A DNA stretch of 64,000 nucleotides from Lentibacillus sp. CBA3610 (GCF_013373365.1 NZ_CP035925.1:1240001-1304000), one strand, 5' to 3'. Shown: positions 9,526-19,450, counted from the first letter of the stretch. The notes: a model not told the origin generated them from the sequence alone. Made by a program: numbers and translations.

Positions 9526-9562
9526 AAAAAGGCTGGAATTATGTTGTTCCGGTCTTTTTTTT
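9526..9562. terminator. Bidirectional terminator between prli42 and yqjA
   Basis: GGCTGGAA pairs with TTCCGGTC using G-U pairs, flanked by A5 on the left and T8 on the right. It follows prli42 by about 18 bases and overlaps the end of yqjA on the other strand. Confidence 0.75.
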
Positions 9563-10528
9563 ATTTGCTTTTTTCTCCTTAACGTCACTTTTTTTAAACT
9601 TTTTCTTCAACAGCAGATAATCCTCTATTTCATGCAGCAGACGGAACAAATTAGCCCGTGTTTCAAATTCTTCAATCGTTTTCGGCAACTCTTCCTGATC
9701 AAAGGTGTGACGCAATTCTTCCAATTCATCCAAATACAGACTTGCCGTGTTGCCCGGATGAACGCCATCACCCAGATTCTCAAAAAACTTGGCAATTTTT
9801 AATGAAATAGAATCTCTATTCGGCAGCCGGCTCACTAATGGAAGCATTTTCCCGAGCAGTTCCAGCTGTTTACTGCGCATCTTAAAATATTCATAATATG
9901 GATGTTCATTTCGTAATAAATGATTTTCCTTATCCAATAATACCAAATCCATGGCATCTTGTAATATATCCTCGCAAATATTCAGTTCTTTTCCATCCCA
10001 ATTTTCATTTTTATTACGTATGTATAAAGCGATTTCATTTAATATGATTTGGAAATGATGCTCCAGTTCATCCTGCTTCTGCTTTAATTGCTTTTCAAGA
10101 CTCGGCATATATAAATTAACGAGTAATGCCGTTCCGATACCGATAATAATAATCAGAAACTGCTCTGTTAAAAAAGTATATGAAATATATCCGGCACTGT
10201 ATAAGTTCAGAATAATAACTGAACTGGTTGCAATCCCTGGTGTCACTTTCAATAAAACCGTTACAGGGATGAAACAAACGAGCATCGCACCAATAACAAT
10301 GGGATGATACCCGATTAATCCGAAAAAAGTGATTGAAAATAATGCAGCAACAACACAAGCCAAAAAGCGATGCCATGCACTCAGCACTGATCGTTTTCGT
10401 GAAGGCTGAATACAAAGAATCGTTAAAATTCCTGCTGAAATAAAATTAGTCAATCCCAAAACCTGTGCAATCGAAATGGAAATCGGGGTTCCGATTGCTG
10501 TCTTGATGGTACGGGAGCCAATTTTCAC
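9539..10528 (-). CDS. yqjA: Aromatic acid exporter family membrane protein YqjA
   Basis: A 329-residue protein of the YqjA/ArAE-1 type. The first 150 residues hold about five to six membrane segments, including SVLSAWHRFLACVVAALFSI and the GIGTALLVN stretch. The remaining half is a cytoplasmic, coiled, charged domain (KQLKQKQDELEHHFQ) and ends in a lysine-rich tail. Family members are presumed exporters of aromatic or other organic acids; no substrate is demonstrated for this one. It lies between brxB and the mutase block and probably has its own promoter, because a terminator hairpin separates it from brxB. Confidence 0.82.
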   Translation of the reverse strand: MKIGSRTIKTAIGTPISISIAQVLGLTNFISAGILTILCIQPSRKRSVLSAWHRFLACVVAALFSITFFGLIGYHPIVIGAMLVCFIPVTVLLKVTPGIATSSVIILNLYSAGYISYTFLTEQFLIIIIGIGTALLVNLYMPSLEKQLKQKQDELEHHFQIILNEIALYIRNKNENWDGKELNICEDILQDAMDLVLLDKENHLLRNEHPYYEYFKMRSKQLELLGKMLPLVSRLPNRDSISLKIAKFFENLGDGVHPGNTASLYLDELEELRHTFDQEELPKTIEEFETRANLFRLLHEIEDYLLLKKKFKKSDVKEKKANKKKTGTT

Positions 10529-10572
10529 GTCAAATTCTCCTTAGACAGTTATTCGCCAATTCGTTTAACAAA

Positions 10573-10610
10573 ATGAGGCTGACCCGTTTTATTTTGAGAC
10601 AGCCTCATAC
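10573..10610 (-). terminator. Terminator after brxB
   Basis: The perfect 9-base stem ATGAGGCTG/CAGCCTCAT is followed on the minus strand by TTTTGTT, 18 bases after the brxB stop. Confidence 0.75.
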
Positions 10611-10626
10611 GATCGTTTCGTTATGT

Positions 10627-11058
10627 TTAGACTTCTTCACAATGGTCATCGAACACTTTTTGCAGCTTGCCGACTACATCCATTGGGCTGTAGCCTTCAA
10701 TCTCAGAGCGTTCAAGCATTGTAACAACCTCGCCGTCTTTCATAAATGCAAATGACGGTGAGGAAGGTGGATAGCCTTCAAAATACTCTCTTGCCTTTTC
10801 AGTGGCTTCGCGGTCTTGTCCGGCAAATACAGTGACTAAATGATCCGGACGTTTATCATAATGTATGGCGTTAGCTGCTGCAGGACGTGCAACACCGCCG
10901 GCACAGCCACATGTTGAGTTAACCATGACGAGCGTGGAGCCGTCGCGCTTCATTGCTTCGTCAACAGATTCCGGAGTGGTTAACTCCTCGTATCCAGCTT
11001 CCCGTACATCTTCACGAGCGGCATTGACGACATCGTTCATGAATACATTAAAATCCAT
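10627..11058 (-). CDS. brxB: Bacilliredoxin BrxB (YqiW)
   Basis: A 143-residue DUF1094/YphP-YqiW family protein. The active site is the CGC motif in STCGCAGG (C50 and C52), which removes bacillithiol from mixed disulfides on proteins after oxidative stress. Length and end-to-end pattern (MDFNVFM start, [12 protein letters not shown] near residue 100) match BrxB. It stands between yqjA and bkdB, as yqiW does in B. subtilis relatives. The start follows a purine-rich AAAGGGGAT ribosome site. Confidence 0.93.
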   Translation of the reverse strand: MDFNVFMNDVVNAAREDVREAGYEELTTPESVDEAMKRDGSTLVMVNSTCGCAGGVARPAAANAIHYDKRPDHLVTVFAGQDREATEKAREYFEGYPPSSPSFAFMKDGEVVTMLERSEIEGYSPMDVVGKLQKVFDDHCEEV

Positions 11059-11099
11059 ATATGTGTCGATCCCCTTTCAATTATTATTAATGTTTCTTA

Positions 11100-11113
11100 T
11101 GATAAGCTTATCA
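11100..11113. promoter_or_regulatory. Perfect palindrome upstream of brxB
   Basis: TGATAAGCTTATCA is a perfect 14-base palindrome 42 bases upstream of the brxB start, in the expected promoter zone. No regulator is recognised, and an AT-rich palindrome of this size can arise by chance. Confidence 0.3.
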
Positions 11114-11186
11114 ATTTTGTCTGCAGATTTCAATTTAGAAAACTTCTGTATTCGCACTCGGCGGCTGATGTTTCTAAAAACAACAA

Positions 11187-11362
11187 CTCACATTCCTTTT
11201 TCCGCGGTTTCGTGTAGTGTTCTGTATAGTGAGAGAACATTCAATGTACAGAAAGTCAACACCAGCGGAGCATATTTCCGGAGCGGTGTCAGTGCTCTCA
11301 CATTTTTTCACTGTGTCGCAGTTTATATCGACTATGAAGTTGAAGGGTAAAAAGATTACTAA
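11187..11362 (-). repeat. R1 repeat copy B (truncated, inverted)
   Basis: Read on the minus strand this is the left half of R1: GATATAAACTGCGACAC, TGACACCGCTCCGGAAATA, GCTCCGCTGGTGTTGAC, then GTTCTCTCACTATACAGAACAC. The GC-rich core and right end are missing. It is the only copy in this orientation and fills the gap between brxB and bkdB. Confidence 0.75.
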
Positions 11363-11370
11363 ATGGCATT

Positions 11371-12639
11371 CTAATATATGTTTGTTGTGTCTGCATTGGT
11401 GTTTTGGACTATTTCTTTGACCCTGGCTAAAAATTGTCCGACAATCAGTCCGTCCAGTACTCTGTGATCAAGGGACAGACATAGGTTCACCATATCACGC
11501 GCAGCAAACATATCATCGATTATAACAGGTCGTTTAACAATCGATTCCACCTGTAATATGGCAGCCTGAGGGTGGTTGATGACACCCATGGACTGGACAG
11601 AGCCAAATGATCCGGTGTTGTTAACAGTAAATGTTCCACCTTGCATATCTTCTGATGTCAATTTCCCGGCACGAGCCCGCATCGCCAGATCATTAATTTC
11701 CCTGGCAATACCTTTTATACTCTTGTCATCAGCATGTTTAATGACCGGTACAAACAGCTCCTGGTCTTTTGCGACAGCGATGGATAGGTTAATATCTTTA
11801 TGCTGAATGATTTTATCGCCTGCCCATGTACTGTTCAATTGCGGGAATTCTTTCAGGGCCTGGGCCACAGCTTTTACAAAAAATGGGAAAAACGTGAGAC
11901 TGTAACCCTCATTTTGTTTAAATTCGTCTTTCACCTGATTGCGATAACGAACTAAATCCGTAACGTCAGCTTCAACAGCCATCCATGCATGCGGTATATC
12001 CTGAGTTGATTTGACCATGTTTTGAGCGATTGCTTTCCTGACACCGGTAACCGGAATTTCAATATCACCTGATTGTGCTGATGGTTGTAGCTCAGGTTGC
12101 TGCTCGGGCTCTGGTGATTTTGGCTGTTCAGGTGCCGGTGCACTATTCGGTGCAGCGGACTGCGGCTTGTCACCCGAGGCAATCAATTTCTCAAGATCTT
12201 TTCGTGTGATTCTGCCGCCTCGACCTGAACCGTTAACCTGCTGCAAATCAATGTCATTTTCCTGTGCCAGCCGCATAACAGCAGGTGAATAGCGTTTTTT
12301 CATGGACTGATCGCCGGAAGCTTCCTCTTTTGCTGTCTCTTGCTTTTCTTCAGTCACTTCAGCCGAACCGGATTCATCACCGGACGCACTTCCTTCTATA
12401 TCGATATAGCACATGAGCTCACCAACCTGAACGGTATCGCCTTCCTGTGCGACAAGTTCCTGAATAACACCTGTAAAGGATGACGGAACTTCAGCATTAA
12501 CTTTATCCGTCATGACTTCTGCAATCGGATCGTATTTATTGACTTTATCTCCTGTCTTCACCAGCCAGGAACTGATTGTGCCTTCTGTGACACTTTCACC
12601 CAGCTGTGGCATGTTAATCTTTTCGGTTGCCAACTTCAA
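11371..12639 (-). CDS. bkdB: Branched-chain 2-oxoacid dehydrogenase E2 (lipoamide acyltransferase)
   Basis: A 422-residue E2 of the branched-chain 2-oxoacid dehydrogenase complex. It has a lipoyl domain (residues 1-80, lipoylated K46 in MTDKVNAEV), an acidic linker, an E3/E1-binding domain (about 113-150, with SPAVMRLAQENDIDL and GRGGRITRKDLE), a Pro/Gln-rich linker, and the catalytic CAT domain with DHRVLDG near the C-terminus. It moves the branched acyl group from the lipoyl arm to CoA, making isobutyryl-, isovaleryl- and 2-methylbutyryl-CoA, the primers of iso and anteiso fatty acids. It is the last gene of the bkd operon. Confidence 0.95.
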   Translation of the reverse strand: MKLATEKINMPQLGESVTEGTISSWLVKTGDKVNKYDPIAEVMTDKVNAEVPSSFTGVIQELVAQEGDTVQVGELMCYIDIEGSASGDESGSAEVTEEKQETAKEEASGDQSMKKRYSPAVMRLAQENDIDLQQVNGSGRGGRITRKDLEKLIASGDKPQSAAPNSAPAPEQPKSPEPEQQPELQPSAQSGDIEIPVTGVRKAIAQNMVKSTQDIPHAWMAVEADVTDLVRYRNQVKDEFKQNEGYSLTFFPFFVKAVAQALKEFPQLNSTWAGDKIIQHKDINLSIAVAKDQELFVPVIKHADDKSIKGIAREINDLAMRARAGKLTSEDMQGGTFTVNNTGSFGSVQSMGVINHPQAAILQVESIVKRPVIIDDMFAARDMVNLCLSLDHRVLDGLIVGQFLARVKEIVQNTNADTTNIY

Positions 12640-12658
12640 ATCCCTCCCTCATCTGAGT

Positions 12659-13642
12659 TTAAAATTCAGCCAGTTCACGAATGGCATGTTCAACTTTGTC
12701 AGGGTTCATCATAAAATACTTTTCCATTGTTGGTGAAAATGGCATGGCAGGTATATCAGGTCCTGCAAGCCGCTGAATCGGCGCATCCAAATCAAACAGG
12801 CAATTTTCTGCGATAACGGCTGACACCTCGCCAATAATACTGCCTTCTTTATTATCTTCAGTTATTAACAGGACTTTTCCGGTTTTCTGAGCTGCTTCGA
12901 TAATTGCTTCCTGATCCAGCGGGTAAACGGTGCGCAAATCAAGAATATGTGTGTCAATGCCCTCTTCTTCAAGCTTCTCGGCAGCCTGAAGCACAAAATG
13001 GACGGACAAGCCATACGTTATAACCGTGACATCAGAACCTTCCCGTTTCACATCTGCCTTGCCGATTGGCAGGACATAATCATCTTCCGGAACATCACTT
13101 TTCAACAGACGATATGCCCGTTTGTGCTCAAAAAACAGGACCGGATCATTGTCACGAATAGAAGCTTTCAAAAGTCCTTTTGCATCATACGGTGTTGATG
13201 GCATGACAATCTTCAATCCCGGCTGGTTGGCAAAAACACTTTCAACTGACTGTGAGTGATACAGCGCTCCGTGTACGCCACCGCCATAGGGCGCCCGAAT
13301 TGTCATTGGGACGTTCCAATCATTATTGGAACGATAACGCATTTTAGCTGCTTCAGATATAATCTGATTGACTGCGGGCATGATGAAGTCGGCAAACTGC
13401 ATTTCGGCAACAGGCCGCATACCGTACATGGCGGCACCAATACCGACACCTGCAATGGCAGATTCGGCAAGCGGTGTATCAAGCACACGGTATTCGCCAA
13501 ACGACTCATGAAGACCTTTAGTGGCACCGAATACACCACCTTTCTTACCAACATCTTCCCCTAGTACAAATACCTTTTCATCACGTTGCATCTCTTCCCG
13601 TAAAGCAGCCGTAACTGCCTGAATATACGACATTACTGGCAT
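12659..13642 (-). CDS. bkdAB: Branched-chain 2-oxoacid dehydrogenase E1 beta
   Basis: A 327-residue E1 beta subunit. The family pattern is seen in MSYIQAVTAALREEM at the start, FGEYRVLDTPLAESAIAG, and RAPYGGGVHGALYHSQSVE. With BkdAA it forms the thiamin diphosphate-dependent decarboxylase that also transfers the acyl group to the E2 lipoyl arm. It starts 14 bp after bkdAA and ends 19 bp before bkdB, in a tightly packed operon. Confidence 0.95.
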   Translation of the reverse strand: MPVMSYIQAVTAALREEMQRDEKVFVLGEDVGKKGGVFGATKGLHESFGEYRVLDTPLAESAIAGVGIGAAMYGMRPVAEMQFADFIMPAVNQIISEAAKMRYRSNNDWNVPMTIRAPYGGGVHGALYHSQSVESVFANQPGLKIVMPSTPYDAKGLLKASIRDNDPVLFFEHKRAYRLLKSDVPEDDYVLPIGKADVKREGSDVTVITYGLSVHFVLQAAEKLEEEGIDTHILDLRTVYPLDQEAIIEAAQKTGKVLLITEDNKEGSIIGEVSAVIAENCLFDLDAPIQRLAGPDIPAMPFSPTMEKYFMMNPDKVEHAIRELAEF

Positions 13643-13656
13643 AACATATTTCCCCC

Positions 13657-14649
13657 CTACTCTTCGTAAACGTATTTAAGTGCAGATTCCGGTTCAGGAT
13701 AAGCAGCATTTTCAGCATAGTCAGTCGCCTCGTTAACAGTCGCATCGATGTCAGTGCGGATTTCTTCTTCCATGTCATCTGTCAGAATACCGGATTCTTG
13801 TAAATAAGCGGCGTATGAAATAATCGCATCTTTTTTCTTTGCGTCCTCCACTTCAGCACTTTCACGATATTGACGATCGTCATCATCACTTGAATGTGCC
13901 GTAAACCGGTAAGACAGAGCTTCTATCAACGTTGGACCTTCACCGTTCATGGCGCGTTCCCTGGCATGTTTAACTTCCTCATAAACCGCCAATGGATCAT
14001 TGCCATCAACAGTCACACCCGGCATGCCATAACTTTGTGCACGATCGGAAACGTTCGAACTGGCAACTTGCTTTTCCAGTGGAACTGAGATCGCATATTT
14101 ATTATTTTCAACCATTGTGATGACAGGCAACTTATGAACACCTGCGAAATTCAGTCCTTCATGGAAGTCACCTTGATTGGAAGATCCTTCTCCAAGCGTT
14201 ACAAAGGAAGCGAAATTTTTCTTTTCCATCCTGGCTGCCAGTGCAACACCGACTGCATGAGGCAGCTGGGTCGTCACCGGTGAGGACTGGCTTAAAATCC
14301 GGTTTTTCTTTTGTCCGAAATGACTTGGCATTTGTCTGCCGCCGGAGTTGGGATCTTCCGCTTTGGCAAATGCCGACAGCATTAATTCTTTTGCCGTCAT
14401 GCCAAATGCCAGAACGACACCCATATCCCGATAGTATGGTGCAACATAATCTTCATTCCGATCGAGTGCAAATGAAGCTCCCACCTGTGAAGCCTCCTGC
14501 CCCTGACACGAAATAACAAACGGAATTTTGCCGGCACGATTCAACAGCCACATCCGTTCGTCAATTTTACGGGCTAAAAGCATATGTTTGTAAATATCCA
14601 CTGCCTGTTCATCCGTTAAACCTAATGATTGATGGCGATTTTTTGCCAT
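13657..14649 (-). CDS. bkdAA: Branched-chain 2-oxoacid dehydrogenase E1 alpha
   Basis: A 330-residue E1 alpha subunit. It carries the thiamin diphosphate site GEGSSNQGDFHEGLNFA followed by NNKYAIS, and a C-terminal phosphorylation-loop-like RFTAHSSDDD. The start is placed at the ATG of MAKNRHQ (14649) because GGGAGG lies just upstream; the longer reading from 14667 has no such site. It catalyses oxidative decarboxylation of the 2-oxoacids of Leu, Ile and Val together with BkdAB. It follows lpdV by about 30 bp in the operon. Confidence 0.95.
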   Translation of the reverse strand: MAKNRHQSLGLTDEQAVDIYKHMLLARKIDERMWLLNRAGKIPFVISCQGQEASQVGASFALDRNEDYVAPYYRDMGVVLAFGMTAKELMLSAFAKAEDPNSGGRQMPSHFGQKKNRILSQSSPVTTQLPHAVGVALAARMEKKNFASFVTLGEGSSNQGDFHEGLNFAGVHKLPVITMVENNKYAISVPLEKQVASSNVSDRAQSYGMPGVTVDGNDPLAVYEEVKHARERAMNGEGPTLIEALSYRFTAHSSDDDDRQYRESAEVEDAKKKDAIISYAAYLQESGILTDDMEEEIRTDIDATVNEATDYAENAAYPEPESALKYVYEE

Positions 14650-14680
14650 TTGCTTTACCTCCCTCAAAATGTATTATGGC

Positions 14681-16102
14681 TCATCCGTGGATCTGATTGC
14701 CTTCTACGGCCAGTGCCGCCTCACCCATCACTTCCGAAAGTGTCGGGTGCGGATGAACACTATGTGCTATTTCCCATGGCGCTGCATCCAGCACTTTCGC
14801 CAGACCAGCTTCCGATATCATATCTGTAACATGCGGTCCGACCATATGAATACCAAGTAAATCTTCCGTCTGTTTATCTGCAATGATTTTGACAAATCCC
14901 TCTGGTTCACCTTGGACTAATGCTTTCCCGATTGCCTTGAACGGAAACTTGCCGATTTTAACGTCAAACCCTTGATCCGCGGCCTGTTTTTCAGTCAAGC
15001 CGACACTTGCAGCTTCCGGATTGGAATAAATACATGAAGGAATACTGTTATAGTCAAGGGGAAGCGGATTATTACCAGTCATATGTTCAACAGCAACAAT
15101 GCCTTCGTGGGACGCAACATGTGCCAGCTGCATGCCGCCAATCACATCCCCAATTGCATAGATATGTGATTCTTTCGTCTGGTAAAATTCGTTTGTTTGA
15201 ATAACGCCTCGGTCAACCATGATATCCGTGTTTTGCAGACCAATGTTGGATGTGTTCGCTTCACGGCCGACGGAAACGAGCATTCTATCAGCTGTAAATG
15301 TTTCATTAGAACCGTCTATTTCTGCCTCTACCGATATACGATTTTCTTTTTGCAGTGTTTCAGGCAGTACTTGAGCCCCTTTGACGAATCGAACGCCTTT
15401 TTTCTTCAGTAACGTTTCAACTTCCTTAGCGACCGCCTCATCTTCTGTCGGTAAAATATGTTCCAGGTATTCCATGACGGTCACCTCAACTCCGAAATCT
15501 GCAAGCATCGAAGCCCATTCGACACCGATGACACCGCCGCCGACAATGATAATGGACGATGGTAATTGTTCCATATGCAGTGCTTCATCAGAACTCATGA
15601 CCAACTTTCCGTCAATTTCCAGACCTGGAAGTGACTTCGGTTTGGACCCGGTAGCAATCAAGACATTCTTTGGAACAATCATGGTATTTTCATCACCATT
15701 TGAATGTTCAATCGATATGGTACCTGGCATCGGAGAGAAGATGCTTGGTCCCAGTATCCGGCCAAATCCTTCAAACACATCAATCTTCCCTTTTTTCATA
15801 AGGCCTTGCACACCTTGGTGAAGTGTTTTGATGATGCGATTTTTTCGTTCTTGCACTTTTGGAAAATTCAATGTTATATCGTTCGTATCGATTCCATATT
15901 CACTTGCTTCCTTTGTTTGTTTAAAAACCTCAGCACTTCGGAGCAGGGATTTGGATGGTATACAGCCGCGGTGCAAACATGTCCCGCCAAGCTCACTTTT
16001 TTCAACAACGGCAACCTGCATACCAAGCTGTGATGCACGAATAGCTGCTACATAGCCACCCGTCCCTCCTCCAAGAACAACTAAATCATATTCTTTCGCC
16101 AT
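14681..16102 (-). CDS. lpdV: Dihydrolipoamide dehydrogenase (E3) of the bkd complex
   Basis: A 473-residue flavoprotein disulfide reductase. Evidence: an FAD-binding [10 protein letters not shown] near the N-terminus, redox pair [13 protein letters not shown] (about C45 and C50), an NAD-binding [13 protein letters not shown], the FAD motif YAIGDV, and the C-terminal base HPHPTLSE. The start is the ATG at 16102, because GAGAGGAG precedes it; this start lies inside the last codons of buk. It reoxidises dihydrolipoyl-E2 with NAD. A second E3 for pyruvate or oxoglutarate dehydrogenase probably exists elsewhere. Confidence 0.95.
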   Translation of the reverse strand: MAKEYDLVVLGGGTGGYVAAIRASQLGMQVAVVEKSELGGTCLHRGCIPSKSLLRSAEVFKQTKEASEYGIDTNDITLNFPKVQERKNRIIKTLHQGVQGLMKKGKIDVFEGFGRILGPSIFSPMPGTISIEHSNGDENTMIVPKNVLIATGSKPKSLPGLEIDGKLVMSSDEALHMEQLPSSIIIVGGGVIGVEWASMLADFGVEVTVMEYLEHILPTEDEAVAKEVETLLKKKGVRFVKGAQVLPETLQKENRISVEAEIDGSNETFTADRMLVSVGREANTSNIGLQNTDIMVDRGVIQTNEFYQTKESHIYAIGDVIGGMQLAHVASHEGIVAVEHMTGNNPLPLDYNSIPSCIYSNPEAASVGLTEKQAADQGFDVKIGKFPFKAIGKALVQGEPEGFVKIIADKQTEDLLGIHMVGPHVTDMISEAGLAKVLDAAPWEIAHSVHPHPTLSEVMGEAALAVEGNQIHG

Positions 16103-17210
16103 TAAATGCACGCTCCTCTCTGCTTAAACTGGAAGGGTAAATTTTTGCCGATTCATTACCCCGCAATACACGTAATGCCCCTTCATTCAGCGCCTGTAAT
16201 TCATCTTCACCGGGGTATATGAGCGTATCAGCAATCCAATCAATCCGATCTGTTATCAATTGGACAAACTTTTTCCCGTATGCCAGGCCTCCTGTCAGGA
16301 TAATGGCATCAACGTCCCCTTTTAGCACAGTGCCCATTGCTCCGATTTCTTTGGCAATCTGATAGGCCATCGCATCATAAATAAGGGACGCATACGCGTC
16401 GCCATCAGCAATCCGATGCTCAACTTCCACAGCATCATTCGTATGCAGGTACGCTGTCAGGCCGCCTTGTCCGACCAGCTTTTTCATGATTTCATCCCGG
16501 TAATACTGTCCTGAAAAACACATGGAAACTAAATCACCAACAGGGGTAGTCCCGGCGCGTTCAGGGGAAAATGGGCCGTCTCCGTGCAGCCCATTATTAA
16601 CATCAATGACTCTTCCGTATTTATGTGCGCCGATTGTGATTCCGCCGCCCATATGCGTTACAATTAAATTGAGATTTGTATAATCTTTCCCCATTTCTTT
16701 TGCAGCCTTCCTCGCAGCAGCTTTTTGGTTCAGGGCATGAAAAATACTTTTCCTCGGAATTTCAGGAACACCGGATATCCTCGCAACTTCACTTAGTTCA
16801 TCCACTACGACAGGATCGACAATAAAAGACGGTATATTTAACCCTTCAGCTATTTCATGTGCGATCATCGCACCCAAATTTGAAGCATGCTCACCGTTAT
16901 GACTCATTTTCAGATCCTGCAGCATCGTTTCATTCACTTGATATGTCCCGCCTTCAATCGGGTGCAGGAGACCACCACGGGCACAAACCGCATTCAATTT
17001 CGAAATGTTAATGCCTTCATAGTCCAACTGTTCCAGTAATACACGTCTTCGGAACGCATATTGATCAATAATACGTTGGAATTGTGAAAGTTCTTCTGTG
17101 TCATGACGTATCGTTTTTTCAAAAATACAGTTTTCATCATCGAAAACACCGATTTTTGTTGAGGTTGAGCCTGGATTAATAACTAAGACCCGCAATGATT
17201 GCTGTGACAA
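16086..17210 (-). CDS. buk: Butyrate kinase / branched-chain fatty acid kinase
   Basis: A 374-residue acetate/butyrate kinase of the ASKHA fold. The phosphate-binding start [14 protein letters not shown] (about residues 9-22), the [11 protein letters not shown] segment and [10 protein letters not shown] near the C-terminus fit Buk. It turns acyl-phosphate and ADP into the free branched-chain acid and ATP, downstream of the Ptb step. The last codons overlap the lpdV start by 17 bases, which suggests translational coupling. The gene order ptb-bcd-buk-lpdV is as in Bacillus. Confidence 0.94.
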   Translation of the reverse strand: MSQQSLRVLVINPGSTSTKIGVFDDENCIFEKTIRHDTEELSQFQRIIDQYAFRRRVLLEQLDYEGINISKLNAVCARGGLLHPIEGGTYQVNETMLQDLKMSHNGEHASNLGAMIAHEIAEGLNIPSFIVDPVVVDELSEVARISGVPEIPRKSIFHALNQKAAARKAAKEMGKDYTNLNLIVTHMGGGITIGAHKYGRVIDVNNGLHGDGPFSPERAGTTPVGDLVSMCFSGQYYRDEIMKKLVGQGGLTAYLHTNDAVEVEHRIADGDAYASLIYDAMAYQIAKEIGAMGTVLKGDVDAIILTGGLAYGKKFVQLITDRIDWIADTLIYPGEDELQALNEGALRVLRGNESAKIYPSSLSREERAFNGERI

Positions 17211-17243
17211 AACAATTTACCTCCGTAACTTTTTAAACACACA

Positions 17244-18341
17244 TTATCGTCTGCTGAGTGTATGATGAGAATTTAATAAAAATTGACTGCGTGATGCCTG
17301 CAACGATCGAATCCGTTCTTCTGCCATACGGTCAGCAGCAGCATATGTTGGTATTTGATCGCGTCTGGAAATTTCAAATACTTGCATTAAGTTATCATAA
17401 ATGGTTTCCACTTTCTTCATAGCTCGTTTTTCATTATAGCCGTTCAGTTCATCTGCTACATTGATCACGCCGCCGGAATTAATAACATAATCCGGTGCAT
17501 AAACAATACCCATCTCATAAATCATATCCCCATGTTCCGTCGTTTTAAGCTGGTTATTTGCTGATCCGGCAATAACCTTTGCTTTTAATTGCGTAATCGT
17601 TTCATCATTTATCGTTGCCCCAAGCGCGCATGGGGCATAGATATCGCAATCGACGCTGTAGATTTCATCCGGTTCGACTGCCCTGGCTCCAAAAGCATCT
17701 ACCGCACGTTTGACAGCTTCTTTATTAATATCCGTGACGATTATGTCGGCACCTTCTTTATTTAAATGCTCACACAATGTGTAAGCCACATTGCCGACAC
17801 CTTGTACTGCAACAGTCTTTCCTTCCAGTGAATCATCCCCGAACGCTTCCATCGCAGCAGCTTTCATCCCTTTATAAATACCATAGCCGGTAACTGGTGA
17901 TGGATTGCCTGAAGAACCGGATTCAGGAGAGGTTCCCGTCACAAAGTCGGTTTCCATATGAATCAGGTCCATATCATGAACTGTTGTACCCACATCCTCT
18001 GCTGTAATGTACCGCCCATTCAGGCTTTGGATATATCTTCCAAAAGCCCGGAACATTTCCTGGTTTTTATCTTGTTTTGGGTCACCGATTATGACTGCTT
18101 TTCCTCCGCCGAGATTCAAACCTGCTGCTGCATTTTTATAGGTCATGCCTTTTGCAAGCCGTAAAGCATCTTCTATCGCGTCTGCTTCAGTATCATATGT
18201 CCACATTCTTGTTCCGCCCAGCGCCGGTCCAATTGTTGTATCATGAATAGCAATAATCGCTTTTAACCCGGAGTTTTTATCCTGACAAAACACCAATTGC
18301 TCATAATCATAAGTTTCCATATAGTCAAATATTTCCATCAT
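17244..18341 (-). CDS. bcd: Leucine (branched-chain amino acid) dehydrogenase
   Basis: A 365-residue Glu/Leu/Phe/Val dehydrogenase. [10 protein letters not shown] (about residues 38-47), the catalytic-lysine stretch [21 protein letters not shown] (residues about 63-83), and the NAD motif [11 protein letters not shown] support Bcd. It deaminates Leu, Ile and Val to the oxoacids that feed BkdAA/AB. The first two codons are both ATG; the SD AAGGGGGA fits the first. It lies between ptb and buk. Confidence 0.95.
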   Translation of the reverse strand: MMEIFDYMETYDYEQLVFCQDKNSGLKAIIAIHDTTIGPALGGTRMWTYDTEADAIEDALRLAKGMTYKNAAAGLNLGGGKAVIIGDPKQDKNQEMFRAFGRYIQSLNGRYITAEDVGTTVHDMDLIHMETDFVTGTSPESGSSGNPSPVTGYGIYKGMKAAAMEAFGDDSLEGKTVAVQGVGNVAYTLCEHLNKEGADIIVTDINKEAVKRAVDAFGARAVEPDEIYSVDCDIYAPCALGATINDETITQLKAKVIAGSANNQLKTTEHGDMIYEMGIVYAPDYVINSGGVINVADELNGYNEKRAMKKVETIYDNLMQVFEISRRDQIPTYAAADRMAEERIRSLQASRSQFLLNSHHTLSRR

Positions 18342-18406
18342 TAATTCCCCCTTAATATAATATATCTACATATAAAGTTGCCGCAGCAGAAGAACTGCCT
18401 GAACTC

Positions 18407-19330
18407 TCAATTATTCCTGAATGTTTTTTCCGAGACTAAGGCCAGTGCCAGAGAATATAATTTGCTTTCACTGGAATCAGTTCGGGATGTCAGTACAATT
18501 GGTGCCCTTGCACCGCTAATGACAGCTGCCACGTTTGCATCCGAAAAATACATAAGTGATTTATACAGCATATTGCCAGCCTCAATCGTTGGCACCACTA
18601 ATATATCTGCATCTCCCGCTACATCAGAGGTGATCCCTTTTTGGCGTACGGCATTTTCTGAAATAGCGTTATCCAAAGCTAATGGACCATCAACCGTACA
18701 TCCGGTGATCTGGTTGCGCTTTTGCATTTGTGTCAGTGCCGCGGCATCCACCGTTGCCTGCATATCCGCATTAACAGTTTCTACAGCACCAAGCACTGCT
18801 GCTTTCGGGTTGTGGAAACCCACACCATGCGCAACTTGTACCGCGTTTTGAACAATATTCCTTTTTCCTTCCAGGTCAGGCGCTATGTTCATCGCCGCAT
18901 CCGTTAAGAAGATAAGCCGATTCTGATTGGGAATATCAAATAAGGCAACATGTGACAGACTGTTCCCTGTTCTTAATCCGAATTCTTTATCCAGTACCGC
19001 TTTCAACAAATTTTTCGTTGACACATTACCTTTCATCAAAATATCCGCCTTGCGATCGTGAACAGCTTTAACTGCCGCAGAAGCTGTATTGTGCTCTCTG
19101 TGTATAATTGTTACTGCTTCCGTTAAAAGGTTAAGATCAACTACTTCAGCAAGTTTCCGGATATCTGTCTCGGCACCGAATAATAAAAATGAACATAATC
19201 CTTCATCAACCGCTATTTTCACTGCTGACAATACACCTTTATCCGCACCATTCGCCACAGCGACAATTTTGTTATTATCAGCTTTTGCTTGCTGCACGAG
19301 TTCGGTTAAATTTCGCCAAATAGTTCTCAC
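18407..19330 (-). CDS. ptb: Phosphate butyryltransferase (bkd operon)
   Basis: A roughly 307-residue phosphotransacetylase-family enzyme that converts branched acyl-CoA to acyl-phosphate. Conserved features are LMKGNVSTKNLLKAVLD (about residues 98-114), the RTGNSLSHVALF stretch, and the C-terminal GARAPIVLTSRTDS. It is the first gene of the bkd operon. The start is uncertain: the GTG at 19330 lies only about 4 bases after the predicted sigma-54 transcription start. An in-frame ATT at 19321, 5 bases after a GGGGTGA ribosome-like site, is an alternative that would shorten the protein by three residues. Confidence 0.92.
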   Translation of the reverse strand: MRTIWRNLTELVQQAKADNNKIVAVANGADKGVLSAVKIAVDEGLCSFLLFGAETDIRKLAEVVDLNLLTEAVTIIHREHNTASAAVKAVHDRKADILMKGNVSTKNLLKAVLDKEFGLRTGNSLSHVALFDIPNQNRLIFLTDAAMNIAPDLEGKRNIVQNAVQVAHGVGFHNPKAAVLGAVETVNADMQATVDAAALTQMQKRNQITGCTVDGPLALDNAISENAVRQKGITSDVAGDADILVVPTIEAGNMLYKSLMYFSDANVAAVISGARAPIVLTSRTDSSESKLYSLALALVSEKTFRNN

Positions 19331-19344
19331 CCCATTCGTATACT

Positions 19345-19361
19345 TGCAAAAACCATACCAA
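19345..19361 (-). promoter_or_regulatory. Sigma-54 (-24/-12) promoter of the bkd operon
   Basis: On the minus strand the sequence reads TTGGTATGGTTTTTGCA. The invariant GG and GC are exactly 10 bases apart, as needed for sigma-54. It lies between bkdR, whose product is a sigma-54 activator, and ptb. Transcription would start near 19334. Confidence 0.85.
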
Positions 19362-19372
19362 CTCTAATGTTT

Positions 19373-19386
19373 TGAAAGCGCTTTAG
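19373..19386. promoter_or_regulatory. Possible CcpA (cre-like) site
   Basis: TGAAAGCGCTTTAG matches the cre consensus except for its last two bases and contains the palindrome AAAGCGCTTT. It is located about 40-50 bases upstream of the predicted start of the bkd mRNA. The call is tentative. Confidence 0.35.
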
Positions 19387-19430
19387 TGTCGCTTGTTGAG
19401 CTGTGCAAGTATCTGCATTAATGAAATGAA

Positions 19431-19450
19431 TTGCATGCTGTTTCATGCAA
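19431..19450. promoter_or_regulatory. Dyad, candidate BkdR enhancer site
   Basis: TTGCATG and CATGCAA form a perfect 7-base inverted repeat with a 6-base spacer, centred about 106 bases upstream of the predicted sigma-54 start. That is the usual position of an enhancer for a sigma-54 activator. It overlaps the last codons of bkdR. Confidence 0.5.
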
